A stretch of DNA of 43,231 bases, taken from Stentor roeselii (lineage: Eukaryota > Ciliophora > Heterotrichea > Heterotrichida > Stentoridae). The stretch spans positions 1 through 43,231 of the forward strand of contig RSEH01000337.1 in NCBI GenBank assembly GCA_006503475.1, written 5' to 3'. Below are positions 17,644 to 25,741 of this stretch, piece after piece. Both the position numbers and the translations under genes were made by a program. Each line of letters opens with the position of its first letter. The stretch's first letter is position 1. The notes below the pieces were generated by a model, which did no database searches, was not told where the DNA came from, and saw only the letters and a program-made list of their open reading frames with translations.

Positions 17644-18345
17644 TTAATCAAGCATTCCTAAAGAAAACTGACTGTCAGATGTCGATATCGCAGATGTGAT
17701 AGGGTCAATTTCGTCGATTGACTTGACAATCGAGTCACTAAAGTTATTTTCGTAGCATCCACAATTACAAGATTCAAATTCAAATTTTTCAATATTTTCC
17801 TGAGTTTTATCAACAAACTGCGCTTTTATTACATCTAAAGCTTGATCCGATAGAAACCTATTGATGAAAAATCCTTTTTTCACATTTTTCGATGCAGTTA
17901 AAATTTCTCGTATTTCCTGATTTTCTAGAATTTTTATGTCTTTAAAAACGATCCTTTCACTTTCTTTCTTCCACTTATTGAATTTTCTAACGTTTCTTCG
18001 AATAGTTGAATAAAACAAATTCTTAACTTGCGTTTCATTCCGTGTTTTCAACTCAGCTGAAATCAGGATCCAGTGGTTTCCATGGATTTGCTGACTTTTG
18101 AAAACTTGCTCGACTTCTTCCTCTTGCCAAGGCGAGTTGTTGTTTTTTTGAATCAAGTAGTTAGCCCAACGATCTCGGCATTGTTTCGCTGACCTTCTCT
18201 GCCCGGAGAGAGTAAAGAATTGATTTGAAATCGCTGTCCATGACGACTCTGGGATGATTGAACAGATCTCTTTTAACAAGTTGTCTTCCTGAGTAAGTTT
18301 TACATTTTCTTTCCAAAGTTTTTGTTTTGTGTGGTAAGCTGACAT
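17644..18345 (-). CDS. MYB-like DNA-binding protein
   Basis: 233 aa. Two MYB-type repeats: the first (LWKENVKLTQEDNLL...SSWTAISNQF...RSAKQCRDRWANYL) and the second (PWQEEEVEQVF...NHWILISAELKTRNETQVKN). After the second repeat comes FYSTIRRNVRKFNKWKKESE, which is closely similar to the same place in the MYB protein at 9019-9912 and marks them as members of one family. Repeat 1 has an unusually long N-terminal arm and a longer loop between helices 1 and 2. The C-terminal 60 residues are acidic and may be an activation region. The start codon is TTATAAATG. The 5' region is shared with the Ariadne gene across 1063 bp. Confidence 0.82.
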   Translation of the reverse strand: MSAYHTKQKLWKENVKLTQEDNLLKEICSIIPESSWTAISNQFFTLSGQRRSAKQCRDRWANYLIQKNNNSPWQEEEVEQVFKSQQIHGNHWILISAELKTRNETQVKNLFYSTIRRNVRKFNKWKKESERIVFKDIKILENQEIREILTASKNVKKGFFINRFLSDQALDVIKAQFVDKTQENIEKFEFESCNCGCYENNFSDSIVKSIDEIDPITSAISTSDSQFSLGMLD

Positions 18346-19332
18346 TTATAATAAGGGCTGCGTTATTTATGTGAATATCAAAGCGTTACATTTTTGGAAT
18401 ATGAATCAGGTGAGTATTGATAAATAGAATTGATGAGAAATTGAGCTTTTTTAGAAGAATTTTTAAAAATTTTTTGATCTGGCATTTTGGGCTTTGTTTA
18501 AGGAAGTTTCGTCGGATTTAGGATAATTCATTATTTGGAATTTTAAGATTTTTCAGAAGGAGGCTTGTGCTATTTCAAGATAGGTTTTTTTATGATTTGA
18601 GGAGGTTTTTGATTGATTTTTGAATTTTTTGATTGATTTTTTTAAAGGTTTGGTGGTTTTAGTGATCTTGGTTTGGGTGTAGATGATGATTCTTTGGTTT
18701 GAACACATATTGTTAGATTGGAAATTGATTTGGACTTGATTTGAAATATAGTTAATTGGTTCTGAGTGATTCCATGTCATTTTTTCACGAGTGGCAGTGG
18801 AGGAATTTACCATTCATGTAAAGGTTTCAAGAAAGAGGCAGTTTCAGTGTGAATTAAATAGAAAATTTCAGAACAATCCAGATTCAGAATAATGAGAGTG
18901 ACTTGTATGGTCTTGATCATAACCAAATCTTGGGCACAAAAAAAAAATTTAAATTCATCATCTTAAATAATATTCATAGTTATCCTGATCAGCTATTTTT
19001 AGTGTATTAATAAATTAAGTAAATTATTTGAAACCAAGTCAAATTAAGGTTTTAGACATTAAACATAACTCAAATATTCTATCAATCAACCAATCCTTAT
19101 CTTCAATCCATTCAAAAATCTCTAGTTCCTCAACAATCATCTCAATTATATTCAATCCATTTAAAAATCTCACCAAACATCTTAATCACAACTAAAATAA
19201 ACCCACCTACAATTTAACCCTTCCAAACTATTCCCAAAATAATTCCCAAAATCCAAATCCTTAACTATTTCATAAACCTTCTCTTTCAACCTATTCCATT
19301 TTCCACCCATTTCCAAAATTTTCCACTTCTCA

Positions 19333-19363
19333 CTTCTCCTCTTCTCCTCTTCTCCTCTTCTCC
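19333..19363 (+). repeat. Tandem repeat (CTTCTCCT) x about 3.9
   Basis: An 8-bp pyrimidine unit repeated from 19333 to 19363 without mismatch, about 45 bp before the Ariadne start codon. A purine/pyrimidine tract like this can form triplex DNA or act as a promoter element; its role here is unknown. Confidence 0.9.
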
Positions 19364-19367
19364 ACCT

Positions 19368-19393
19368 ATTCCTCAATCATTCCTCAATCATTC
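19368..19393 (+). repeat. Short direct repeat ATTCCTCAATC just upstream of the Ariadne start
   Basis: Two adjacent perfect copies of an 11-bp word (19368-19378 and 19379-19389) plus a partial third, ending 15 bp before the ATG. TCCTCAATCAT also occurs upstream of the MYB gene near 8862. It may be a regulatory element or simple slippage. Confidence 0.75.
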
Positions 19394-19408
19394 ATCCCAT
19401 CATTAAAA

Positions 19409-20902
19409 ATGTCGGATTCCGATTCAGACTGGGAAGAAGATGAAGAAGAAGAAGCCTTCAGCCAACCAATTCTGACCCGTCAGAAGTCCTTCGAAATTCT
19501 CGACCAAGACAAAGTCCATCTAAAAATAAAATCAATAATCGAAGAAAACTCTGAAACATTCGGCTTATCCGAAGACGAGACACTGATCCTTCTCCTTCAC
19601 TTAAACTGGAAGACTTACAAGCTTCAAGAGGACTTCCTGGACAACGAGTACAAACTACGAGTAGAAGCAGGTCTAATGAAAGCCGAAAGTGATTTTTCTC
19701 TTTTCAAAGGGAAAAAAATCGGTTCATTAAAGCTAGTCTCAGGGACTCAAGGTCTTTGCCAGATCTGTTTCGAGAGTATCCAAGAACGTGACTCTCTGAC
19801 CTGCGGTCAGGCCTTTTGTTGCAATTGTTGGTCAGGGTACATTGAAGACTTGGTGCAAGTCGGTCAGATCATCGGCTGCTCTTGTCCTTACTTCGGCTGT
19901 GGCCTCAAAGTCCCTGAGTCAATGGTCATGAAATACGCGTCAGAAGCGGCAAAGGCAAAGTACCGAAAACTCTTGTCGGATAATTTCATATCTCTCAACC
20001 CGATGTTCAGGTACTGCCCTGCCCCTGGGTGCTCTTTCATTGCTGAGTACTCCAATATGAGTGTTCATGAAATTCAATGTCTTTGTGGGTTTTTGTTCTG
20101 CTTCGCCTGCGGCGAAGAGTCTCATCGACCTGCTAGTTGTGAATATGTCAAAGAGTGGAATATGAAAAATTCGGCGGAAAGTGAAAATATTAATTGGATC
20201 TTGGCGAATACTAAACAGTGCCCTAATTGTAGGAAGCCTATTGAAAAAAATCAGGGATGCAATCATATGACTTGTAATCGCGATATTGGGGGATGTGGGT
20301 TTGAGTTTTGTTGGCTTTGTAGTGGAAATTGGTCTGAACATGGCTCGAATACCGGCGGATACTACAAGTGCAACAAGTACGACGAACTCGTAGCAAAAAA
20401 CGAAACATTCAAAAACATCGAAAGCCAAAGAAAAAGTGCAAAGACCGAACTAGACAAATACATGTGGTACTTCGAGCGTTTTAACAATCACAACAAGGCT
20501 CAAATTCTAGCAAAAGAAAAACAACTTTCTCAAATCGAGGTAAAGATGCACCAGCTTCACGACATAAAGCAATACCCAATAGGCGAGGTGGAGTTTTTAA
20601 AGCTAGCAGTCGAGCAGGTGATCCGTTGTCGGAGGGTGTTAAAATGGACATACGTCTTCGGGTACTACCTCTTACCAGGTCTAGAAAAGAACCTTTTCGA
20701 GCACCTTCAGGAGAAACTAGAAGAAAACACTGACCGTCTTCACGAGCTTGTTGAAAAGCCACTCGACGAGTACCTAGATCACGAAAAAACAGACAAGGCT
20801 CCTTTTTATCACTACAAAAGTGACTTGACGAACTACTCCCAAGTAACCAAAGAGTTTTTTGACCGCCTTATCATTGGAATAGAAAATGGACTAACCACAT
20901 AA
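19409..20902 (+). CDS. ARIH1: Ariadne-family RBR E3 ubiquitin ligase
   Basis: 497 aa with the full Ariadne order. There is an acidic N-terminus (DSDSDWEEDEEEE), a UBA-like helical segment (about 30-90), and RING1 from about residue 117 (CQICFES...CCNCW...CPYFGC). The IBR follows (YCPAPGCSF...CLCGFLFCFACG), then RING2 (CPNCRKPIEKNQGCNHMTC...FCWLC). C284 in QGCNHM is the catalytic cysteine that carries ubiquitin as a thioester. The C-terminal helical Ariadne domain (YFERFNNHNKAQ..., VEQVIRCRRVLKWTYVFGYYL) is present and normally autoinhibits the enzyme until neddylated cullins bind. Length matches animal ARIH1/2. It is convergent with alanine aminotransferase, 10 bp apart. Confidence 0.95.
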   Translation: MSDSDSDWEEDEEEEAFSQPILTRQKSFEILDQDKVHLKIKSIIEENSETFGLSEDETLILLLHLNWKTYKLQEDFLDNEYKLRVEAGLMKAESDFSLFKGKKIGSLKLVSGTQGLCQICFESIQERDSLTCGQAFCCNCWSGYIEDLVQVGQIIGCSCPYFGCGLKVPESMVMKYASEAAKAKYRKLLSDNFISLNPMFRYCPAPGCSFIAEYSNMSVHEIQCLCGFLFCFACGEESHRPASCEYVKEWNMKNSAESENINWILANTKQCPNCRKPIEKNQGCNHMTCNRDIGGCGFEFCWLCSGNWSEHGSNTGGYYKCNKYDELVAKNETFKNIESQRKSAKTELDKYMWYFERFNNHNKAQILAKEKQLSQIEVKMHQLHDIKQYPIGEVEFLKLAVEQVIRCRRVLKWTYVFGYYLLPGLEKNLFEHLQEKLEENTDRLHELVEKPLDEYLDHEKTDKAPFYHYKSDLTNYSQVTKEFFDRLIIGIENGLTT

Positions 20903-20912
20903 TAGTTAACTA

Positions 20913-22370
20913 TTAATCTTTGAACCTTCTGTGAAAAGCGTCGTTAAAAGCTTTGAACCGCCCCAAAGTCTCACGAATATTCGCTTCAGGACTTAAAATC
21001 GTTATCCGAAAGTGCCCAGTCCCCGGCCGTTGACCGAAACCCGAGCCAGGCACGATGATGATGCCTGTCGCTTCTAAAGCTTCTAAAGAATACATCTTAT
21101 CTGCTGGCATTCCTCGATTTTCAGCTTCTTTTAAAGCTGCAGATGAGAATTTCACTAAAGGCATTGCATACATCGCGCCTTCTACAAGGTTACATTCAAT
21201 ATTATCCATTGAGTTTAACATTTCATGCATTATTTTCGCTTTTCTTTGAAGACTTCCTAAGATTTCTGCCTTTTCTTGCTGGAACTTTAAGTAACTAGGA
21301 CCAGATTCTGTTGGAGGATCTAAAGCAAGACCCATTGCGATTTGACCGAGTGTTGAAGAGCAGAGCATGATTGAGGCGAGTTTCAAGATCTGGCTTTGAG
21401 CTCCTGTATCAATGTTGCAAAGTTCCATGTACCCTCCTCTTAACCCGCATTCTCCGAAGAAGCCTTTGGAAAGACTATGAAAAGAAAAAAGCTCAAGGTT
21501 TGTTTTTAATGATTCATTAACTGCTCTGAACGAGTTAAATGATTGCCCTGCAATGTAGATGTTGTCTTGATAGACCTCATCAGCCAGAAGGACCAGGCGG
21601 TTCTTGTGTGCGAAATCAACGATGCGCTTCAAGTTGTCCAGTGAAAGGACCTGCCCTGTGGGGTTGCCCGGGTTGATGACTACGAGCGACTTTACGTTCA
21701 CTCCTTTCTCTCGCGCCTTGTCAAGAGAAGACTGCATTTCAGAGATTGACAACTGCCAGGAGCCTCCTGACTCTTCCATGAAGTAACCCACTGGAACTCC
21801 ACTTTTGACAGTGATTAAAGCGTTGTACAACGGGTACTGAGGAATAGGAATCATCACTCCATCATTTGGCCCACTGATCAGGCAAGAAAGAGCCACTTCT
21901 ACTGAAGGACTTGCACCGCCACTTAGAAAAATGTTTGAAATCTTCGGTTCACTTCCTTGATCCCTTCGCGCGATGTATCGCGCGACACTTTCTCTTACTA
22001 CTTGTAGTCCTTGGCTTTCGGAATAAGCACCTACCCCTCCTTTGACACGGCTTAATATAAACCGAGCTCTTTCTAGTATATCTTCAGGAAACAATGAGTT
22101 TATATTCGGAAGGTTGAGTAGCTCCGGGTAAGCGACAAGGCTCAAGCCTTGTCGAATCCAGGTCAAAGGCTTTTGGCCTAAGTACTGAGGGTTTCCTATG
22201 TTGCAAGCTGTGAGATCGTTGAAGGGGAAGGACTTGCCTTTTAACATTTCTTCTTCAATTTGGCCTGCTCGGATCAACACGTCGCCTCTTACGGCGTATT
22301 CAGCGTTTTTTATATGGGAACCGATTGAGTCGAGAGTTAAAACCTTTTGGGAGAATTTCCGGGCAAGCAT
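20913..22370 (-). CDS. GPT: Alanine aminotransferase, probably mitochondrial
   Basis: 485 aa, a class I PLP-dependent aminotransferase of the ALAT type. The N-terminal MLARKFSQKVLTLDSIGSH is basic and hydroxylated like a mitochondrial presequence. NIGNPQYLGQKPLTWIRQ, GGVGAYSESQG, NPGNPTGQVLS and LADEVYQDN are hallmark stretches. K302 in SLSKGFFGECG is the lysine that forms the Schiff base with PLP, and the RITIL near the C-terminus contains the carboxylate-binding Arg. It exchanges an amino group between alanine and 2-oxoglutarate to give pyruvate and glutamate. It lies 22 bp downstream of the carbonic-anhydrase-like gene on the same strand. Confidence 0.95.
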   Translation of the reverse strand: MLARKFSQKVLTLDSIGSHIKNAEYAVRGDVLIRAGQIEEEMLKGKSFPFNDLTACNIGNPQYLGQKPLTWIRQGLSLVAYPELLNLPNINSLFPEDILERARFILSRVKGGVGAYSESQGLQVVRESVARYIARRDQGSEPKISNIFLSGGASPSVEVALSCLISGPNDGVMIPIPQYPLYNALITVKSGVPVGYFMEESGGSWQLSISEMQSSLDKAREKGVNVKSLVVINPGNPTGQVLSLDNLKRIVDFAHKNRLVLLADEVYQDNIYIAGQSFNSFRAVNESLKTNLELFSFHSLSKGFFGECGLRGGYMELCNIDTGAQSQILKLASIMLCSSTLGQIAMGLALDPPTESGPSYLKFQQEKAEILGSLQRKAKIMHEMLNSMDNIECNLVEGAMYAMPLVKFSSAALKEAENRGMPADKMYSLEALEATGIIIVPGSGFGQRPGTGHFRITILSPEANIRETLGRFKAFNDAFHRRFKD

Positions 22371-22392
22371 TATTATTTGTGTCGGTTTTAGA

Positions 22393-23166
22393 TTAGTGGA
22401 TTAGAAGAAGAGTTAATGGAAGGAGGAGAATAGGACTGGAACTGTCTTTTAGACCTTCGAAAAGTTGCACGGGTCTTGAATTTAGAGGCATTGGTTCACG
22501 GGTATTGCCTTCTAAGATGTTTTTGAAGAATAAAATCTGACCAAGCGACGCAGGCTGTGCATCTTTCACAATCACATACTTAACCTGTTCTGAGCAAGGC
22601 GGTTCAGTTAAAGACCCTTCATAAGTCCAAAAGTCCTTAACAGCGAACCATCCCCCAACAGCATCATTGATCCAGACATTTTCCCCAGCGACATTTCCAA
22701 AAGCTTGAATGACCGAATCAAGTAGTTTATTCGAATGCTCTGAAATAAAAAACATGACACAAAGCACCAAACTCGAGTTACCCGAGCCATGCACGACTTG
22801 CATTTCAAGAGAAAAACTTTTCAAATCAATCAAATGTTCACTAGGCGAGTGAAACTTCAAATACCTTGCACGAAAGGCTTTAGATCCAATAAAAACCTCT
22901 CCAAAATCCTTGAAAATATGAAAGTTTTTCCCAGGTAAATAGTTAAAACCACTTAAATAACTCGAGTTATGATTTGAAATCCGGGTCTTTTTATACCCAA
23001 GCTCTAAAAAAAAGTACTCAGAAGCCGAAGAACTTACCTTTTTCGCTAAAACACTGGAAAGAGCCACAGGTGACTGAAGCCCTCCAGATGCGCAGAGACC
23101 TGGCCAGTCTCTTCCTTTATCTTGATAGTTCCAAGCTGTCGCAAAAGCGAAAAAGTAGAAAAGCAT
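22393..23166 (-). CDS. Secreted alpha-carbonic-anhydrase-like protein lacking two zinc ligands
   Basis: 257 aa. It has a short signal peptide (MLFYFFAFATA) and a hydrophobic C-terminus (PILLLPLTLLLIH) after a Ser-rich stretch, as in GPI-anchor signals. The alpha-CA fold is clear: WNYQDKGRDWPGLCASGGLQSPV, FHSPSEH (105-111), LTEPPCSEQVKYVIV and NSRPVQ. In active enzymes the zinc is held by three His in QFHxH and ELHxVH. Here the positions read K104, H106 and Q123 (LKFHSPSEH, EMQVVH), so two of three ligands are gone and CO2 hydration is unlikely. I infer a carbonic-anhydrase-related binding protein on the cell surface. It is divergent from the coiled-coil gene with only 10 bp between start codons. 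Confidence 0.85.
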   Translation of the reverse strand: MLFYFFAFATAWNYQDKGRDWPGLCASGGLQSPVALSSVLAKKVSSSASEYFFLELGYKKTRISNHNSSYLSGFNYLPGKNFHIFKDFGEVFIGSKAFRARYLKFHSPSEHLIDLKSFSLEMQVVHGSGNSSLVLCVMFFISEHSNKLLDSVIQAFGNVAGENVWINDAVGGWFAVKDFWTYEGSLTEPPCSEQVKYVIVKDAQPASLGQILFFKNILEGNTREPMPLNSRPVQLFEGLKDSSSPILLLPLTLLLIH

Positions 23167-23176
23167 ATATTTAAAT
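23167..23176. promoter_or_regulatory. 10-bp divergent intergenic spacer
   Basis: The whole spacer is ATATTTAAAT, and with the next two bases it forms the perfect 12-bp palindrome ATATTTAAATAT between the two ATGs. If the coiled-coil gene starts at its next Met (23204), the spacer would be 37 bp. Either way, promoter signals must lie mostly inside coding DNA. Confidence 0.6.
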
Positions 23177-25000
23177 ATGAAAGTGTATTCTGCACCAAGG
23201 ATTATGCAGGCACTGGTAAAGTTTAAGCAGCATATTAAAAAAGAAGCATCGTCTATGCACTTTGAAGATCTTAGAAGCTACACCTTAAGATGTGACCAGA
23301 TGATTGAACAGTCGTATAAAAACGGCAGAAATGATCTGCTTAAAGAACTTGCTTCTGATTTGGGAAAGTCCTTTGGTGCTTTGTTTCCTGTTAAATATCG
23401 TGAAATTGTTGAAAAGATTTCAGAGATTTTTAGAAGTAGGGAAAGTTTGACTGTTGTGAAGACTGTGGAATGTCATGTGTCTGATTTGTATAGGATGCTT
23501 AAGGATACTCAGAGGATCATTCAGATGTTTGAGGATGGAATTAGTGATACTGGAAGACTTAAATTGAAAAAATTTAAAATTAATGTCCGGGTTCGGAAGG
23601 ATGAGGTCCTAGACGTGCTAAAAGACGACATCGCAGAAATGTTCAAATCAAGTCTAAACAACGAGATAAGCAACGAGATAACTCAATACATCACTTCACT
23701 AAAAAACGAGTTAAAAACCCGTGAAACCGAAGACGAGCCAGTGATAATCGAGCCCTACACCCCAGACCTCCTAATCGATACAATTGACGAGTTCCACACC
23801 CGAGGAGTTTCCTCGATGTCCATGGGCGACATGCTTTCTTTAAAGTATCAAAAACAGCAAAAACAACTAATGCGAGAAAAAGAATGGGAAAATAAAGAAA
23901 TCAAAAGACTTAGAGAAAAGTGCAGAACAAAAAAAAGAAACCTTAAACTTAAAGAAAGACAACACAAAGAAAGCGAAGATTATCTTAAAAAGAAAAATCT
24001 TGAAATTGTTAAAGAAAAAGCTGAAATTGAGAGATTAAGGGATAATTATTATAGGGAAAAAAATAGAATCAAGAAAAATTATGAGGATAAATCTAGGAAA
24101 CTTTCAGAGGTTATTAATGAACTTACTGTTACTAGTGAAAATCCGGAGACTGTTGGAAAAATTTCACCGATTACTGAAACTGAGATGCTTTCTGATATTT
24201 CTTTTTTGAGTGATATGGACTCGAGTTTTGATTCATCAATAGGCGAGCCAGACATAACCTCCCTTCAACGTCGAATAGCCGATTTAGAAGGCCAATTCAA
24301 ATCCGAGTCATGCATCGAAATCCAAGATCGTTTAAAGCGTGACATCGATTCTCTAAAGAATTCTTTAACAAACCTAAGATCCTCTCAAGCCTTAAAAAAT
24401 TCAAGTCAGAACCAAAAACGTTTCAGTTTTAACCGAAACATATCCTTAACAGAGATCACCTGTAAAAGGCCAACACCAGTCTCGACGCCTCTTCCGCCTT
24501 CCATTCAAACCCCGAAGCAACGTCTTTCCTTGACAAGTTCAAGGCCGCTTTTCAGGTCATCAGCGGCGACTCCCAAGTCATCTTCTCATCATTTTAACTT
24601 TAACGAGGTTTCTTCAGTCAACGAAGAAGAAACTGAAAAGAAAAAGTTTCTTCGAGCCTTGGAAGTGAAAATATATGAAAAACAAGAAAGGTTTGAGAAA
24701 GAAAGAAATTCTTGGCTGGAAAAATGGAGTCGATTACCAGATGCTAATCAATTAATTCCTATGGTTCAAAAAGAAATCATAGAATATAAGAAGAAATGTG
24801 ATGAATTTGATAGAAAAATCAAAGAAATTCATGAAAAAGAAGCAGAATTCTCAAGAAAGGAAGGAGAAGTTAAGAAGAAAGAAAGTGAATTAGACAACAA
24901 GATAAAAGAAATAAATGAAAAAACTTCAAAACTCGAGGAAGAAAGAACTTCTATTTTAGAAAAACTTGGAAAATTAAGAGAGGACTTAGAAGGTAGGTAG
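23177..25000 (+). CDS. Long coiled-coil protein of unknown function
   Basis: 607 aa. Residues 1-220 are helical and moderately hydrophobic. Residues about 225-315 form a very basic/acidic coiled coil (KRLREKCRTKKRNLKLKER). A shorter coil lies at about 355-400. A Ser/Pro/Thr linker (PTPVSTPLPPSIQTPK) carries several S/T-P sites that could be phosphorylated. The last 120 residues are again a charged coil (EKEAEFSRKEGEVKKKESEL). I recognise no specific family; centrosomal or cytoskeletal proteins have this look, but so do many others. A start at M10 (23204) is possible. Codon style alternates in blocks along the gene. Confidence 0.75.
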   Translation: MKVYSAPRIMQALVKFKQHIKKEASSMHFEDLRSYTLRCDQMIEQSYKNGRNDLLKELASDLGKSFGALFPVKYREIVEKISEIFRSRESLTVVKTVECHVSDLYRMLKDTQRIIQMFEDGISDTGRLKLKKFKINVRVRKDEVLDVLKDDIAEMFKSSLNNEISNEITQYITSLKNELKTRETEDEPVIIEPYTPDLLIDTIDEFHTRGVSSMSMGDMLSLKYQKQQKQLMREKEWENKEIKRLREKCRTKKRNLKLKERQHKESEDYLKKKNLEIVKEKAEIERLRDNYYREKNRIKKNYEDKSRKLSEVINELTVTSENPETVGKISPITETEMLSDISFLSDMDSSFDSSIGEPDITSLQRRIADLEGQFKSESCIEIQDRLKRDIDSLKNSLTNLRSSQALKNSSQNQKRFSFNRNISLTEITCKRPTPVSTPLPPSIQTPKQRLSLTSSRPLFRSSAATPKSSSHHFNFNEVSSVNEEETEKKKFLRALEVKIYEKQERFEKERNSWLEKWSRLPDANQLIPMVQKEIIEYKKKCDEFDRKIKEIHEKEAEFSRKEGEVKKKESELDNKIKEINEKTSKLEEERTSILEKLGKLREDLEGR

Positions 25001-25009
25001 ATTAACTAA

Positions 25010-25717
25010 TTAAGAGAAACTAGCTTTTAACGCTGCAAATAGCGAAGAAGTCTCAGACCTACATCTACCCATCCATTTCCTTAAAGTCTTCTCTTGCCTC
25101 TCAGTCCAATCACTGACATTTCCCTGAAGCCATCTTCGAGCCGTATCAACAGCCGCATCTAAAGAGTACCCAGAAACCCTCTGTCCCCAAAGGGCTTTTT
25201 TAACAGTTCTTAAATTCCTCTTACACAAAACAACACCTTTCCTGACACGACTAACGCCAACCTCCCTCCAATCAAACCCTTCACTTAACAAATTTTCGAC
25301 ATGTTTATCATAATCTCTAACAACCCTCGCAAAGATCTCTTCTGATTCAACTAAAACTTTTTTTTCAAACTTAAGAACTTTGCTGTTAGAAGGAAAATCA
25401 GCATCAGCAGTAGCGACGTAGTCAACTGAAAGACTTTTCAAGTCTTCAAGGGTGGGTTTTGAGTGAAGGATACAAATTTTATCTATTCCTGGAAAACTTT
25501 TAAAAGTTTCGACCTTTTCGTGAAGGGCTAAAAGAGGTAAAGACTTTTCATCGTTTATCAGACCGATGGTGAGATGGACTTTTCGAAAGGAGTTTTTTAC
25601 GTCTTGGATTAATTGCATGTGCCCTGCATGGATAAGGTTGAAGTGGCCTGGAATTATTATCCGAATTTCGCGGTTTCTTAAGTTTTTGTTATCGAAAAGT
25701 TTATCTGCAGGGTCCAT
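25010..25717 (-). CDS. Cytidylyltransferase-like protein (CCT family, divergent)
   Basis: 235 aa. The N-terminal half has a nucleotidyltransferase Rossmann fold: IIIPGHFNLIHAGHMQLI contains the H-x-G-H signature, followed by HLTIGLINDE, as in phosphocholine cytidylyltransferases (D-x-F-H-x-G-H ... V-G-V-x-x-D). Strand and helix order then follow the family (VETFKSFPGIDKICIL, VDYVATADADFP). The expected R-T-x-G-I-S-T-(S/T) motif that binds the nucleotide phosphates is absent; VVRDYDKHVENLLS stands in its place. The C-terminal 80 residues are basic and helical and may bind membranes. It could be a divergent or inactive CTP:phosphocholine/ethanolamine cytidylyltransferase. Its ATG is preceded by TATAAT. 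Confidence 0.65.
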   Translation of the reverse strand: MDPADKLFDNKNLRNREIRIIIPGHFNLIHAGHMQLIQDVKNSFRKVHLTIGLINDEKSLPLLALHEKVETFKSFPGIDKICILHSKPTLEDLKSLSVDYVATADADFPSNSKVLKFEKKVLVESEEIFARVVRDYDKHVENLLSEGFDWREVGVSRVRKGVVLCKRNLRTVKKALWGQRVSGYSLDAAVDTARRWLQGNVSDWTERQEKTLRKWMGRCRSETSSLFAALKASFS

Positions 25718-25741
25718 ATTATAATCACTATCTATGCAAAT
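25718..25741. promoter_or_regulatory. 24-bp divergent intergenic spacer
   Basis: The only DNA between the cytidylyltransferase-like (minus) and PAP2-like (plus) start codons. It contains ATTATAATCACTATCTATGC; TATAAT on the minus strand lies almost at the ATG. Both products look lipid-related, which may mean joint control (inference). Confidence 0.5.

Larger units (their letters stand above)
18346..19408. promoter_or_regulatory. 1063-bp divergent intergenic region with a strand-composition switch
   Basis: This separates the divergent MYB (minus) and Ariadne (plus) genes. From 18346 to about 18830 the + strand is G/T-rich; from about 19020 to 19408 it is A/C/T-rich and G-poor. Each gene therefore has a G-poor coding strand upstream. 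TTTTGATTG, the complement of CAATCAAAA, occurs at 18608-18616 and 18628-18636. A minus-strand frame at 18553-18813 is low-complexity and is not called as a gene. Confidence 0.5.

Noticed and set aside
18553-18813. Minus-strand frame of 86 codons in the MYB-Ariadne intergenic region
   Set aside because: Low-complexity Lys/Thr/Asn/Ser composition explained by the A/C-rich strand; no domain, no typical start context.
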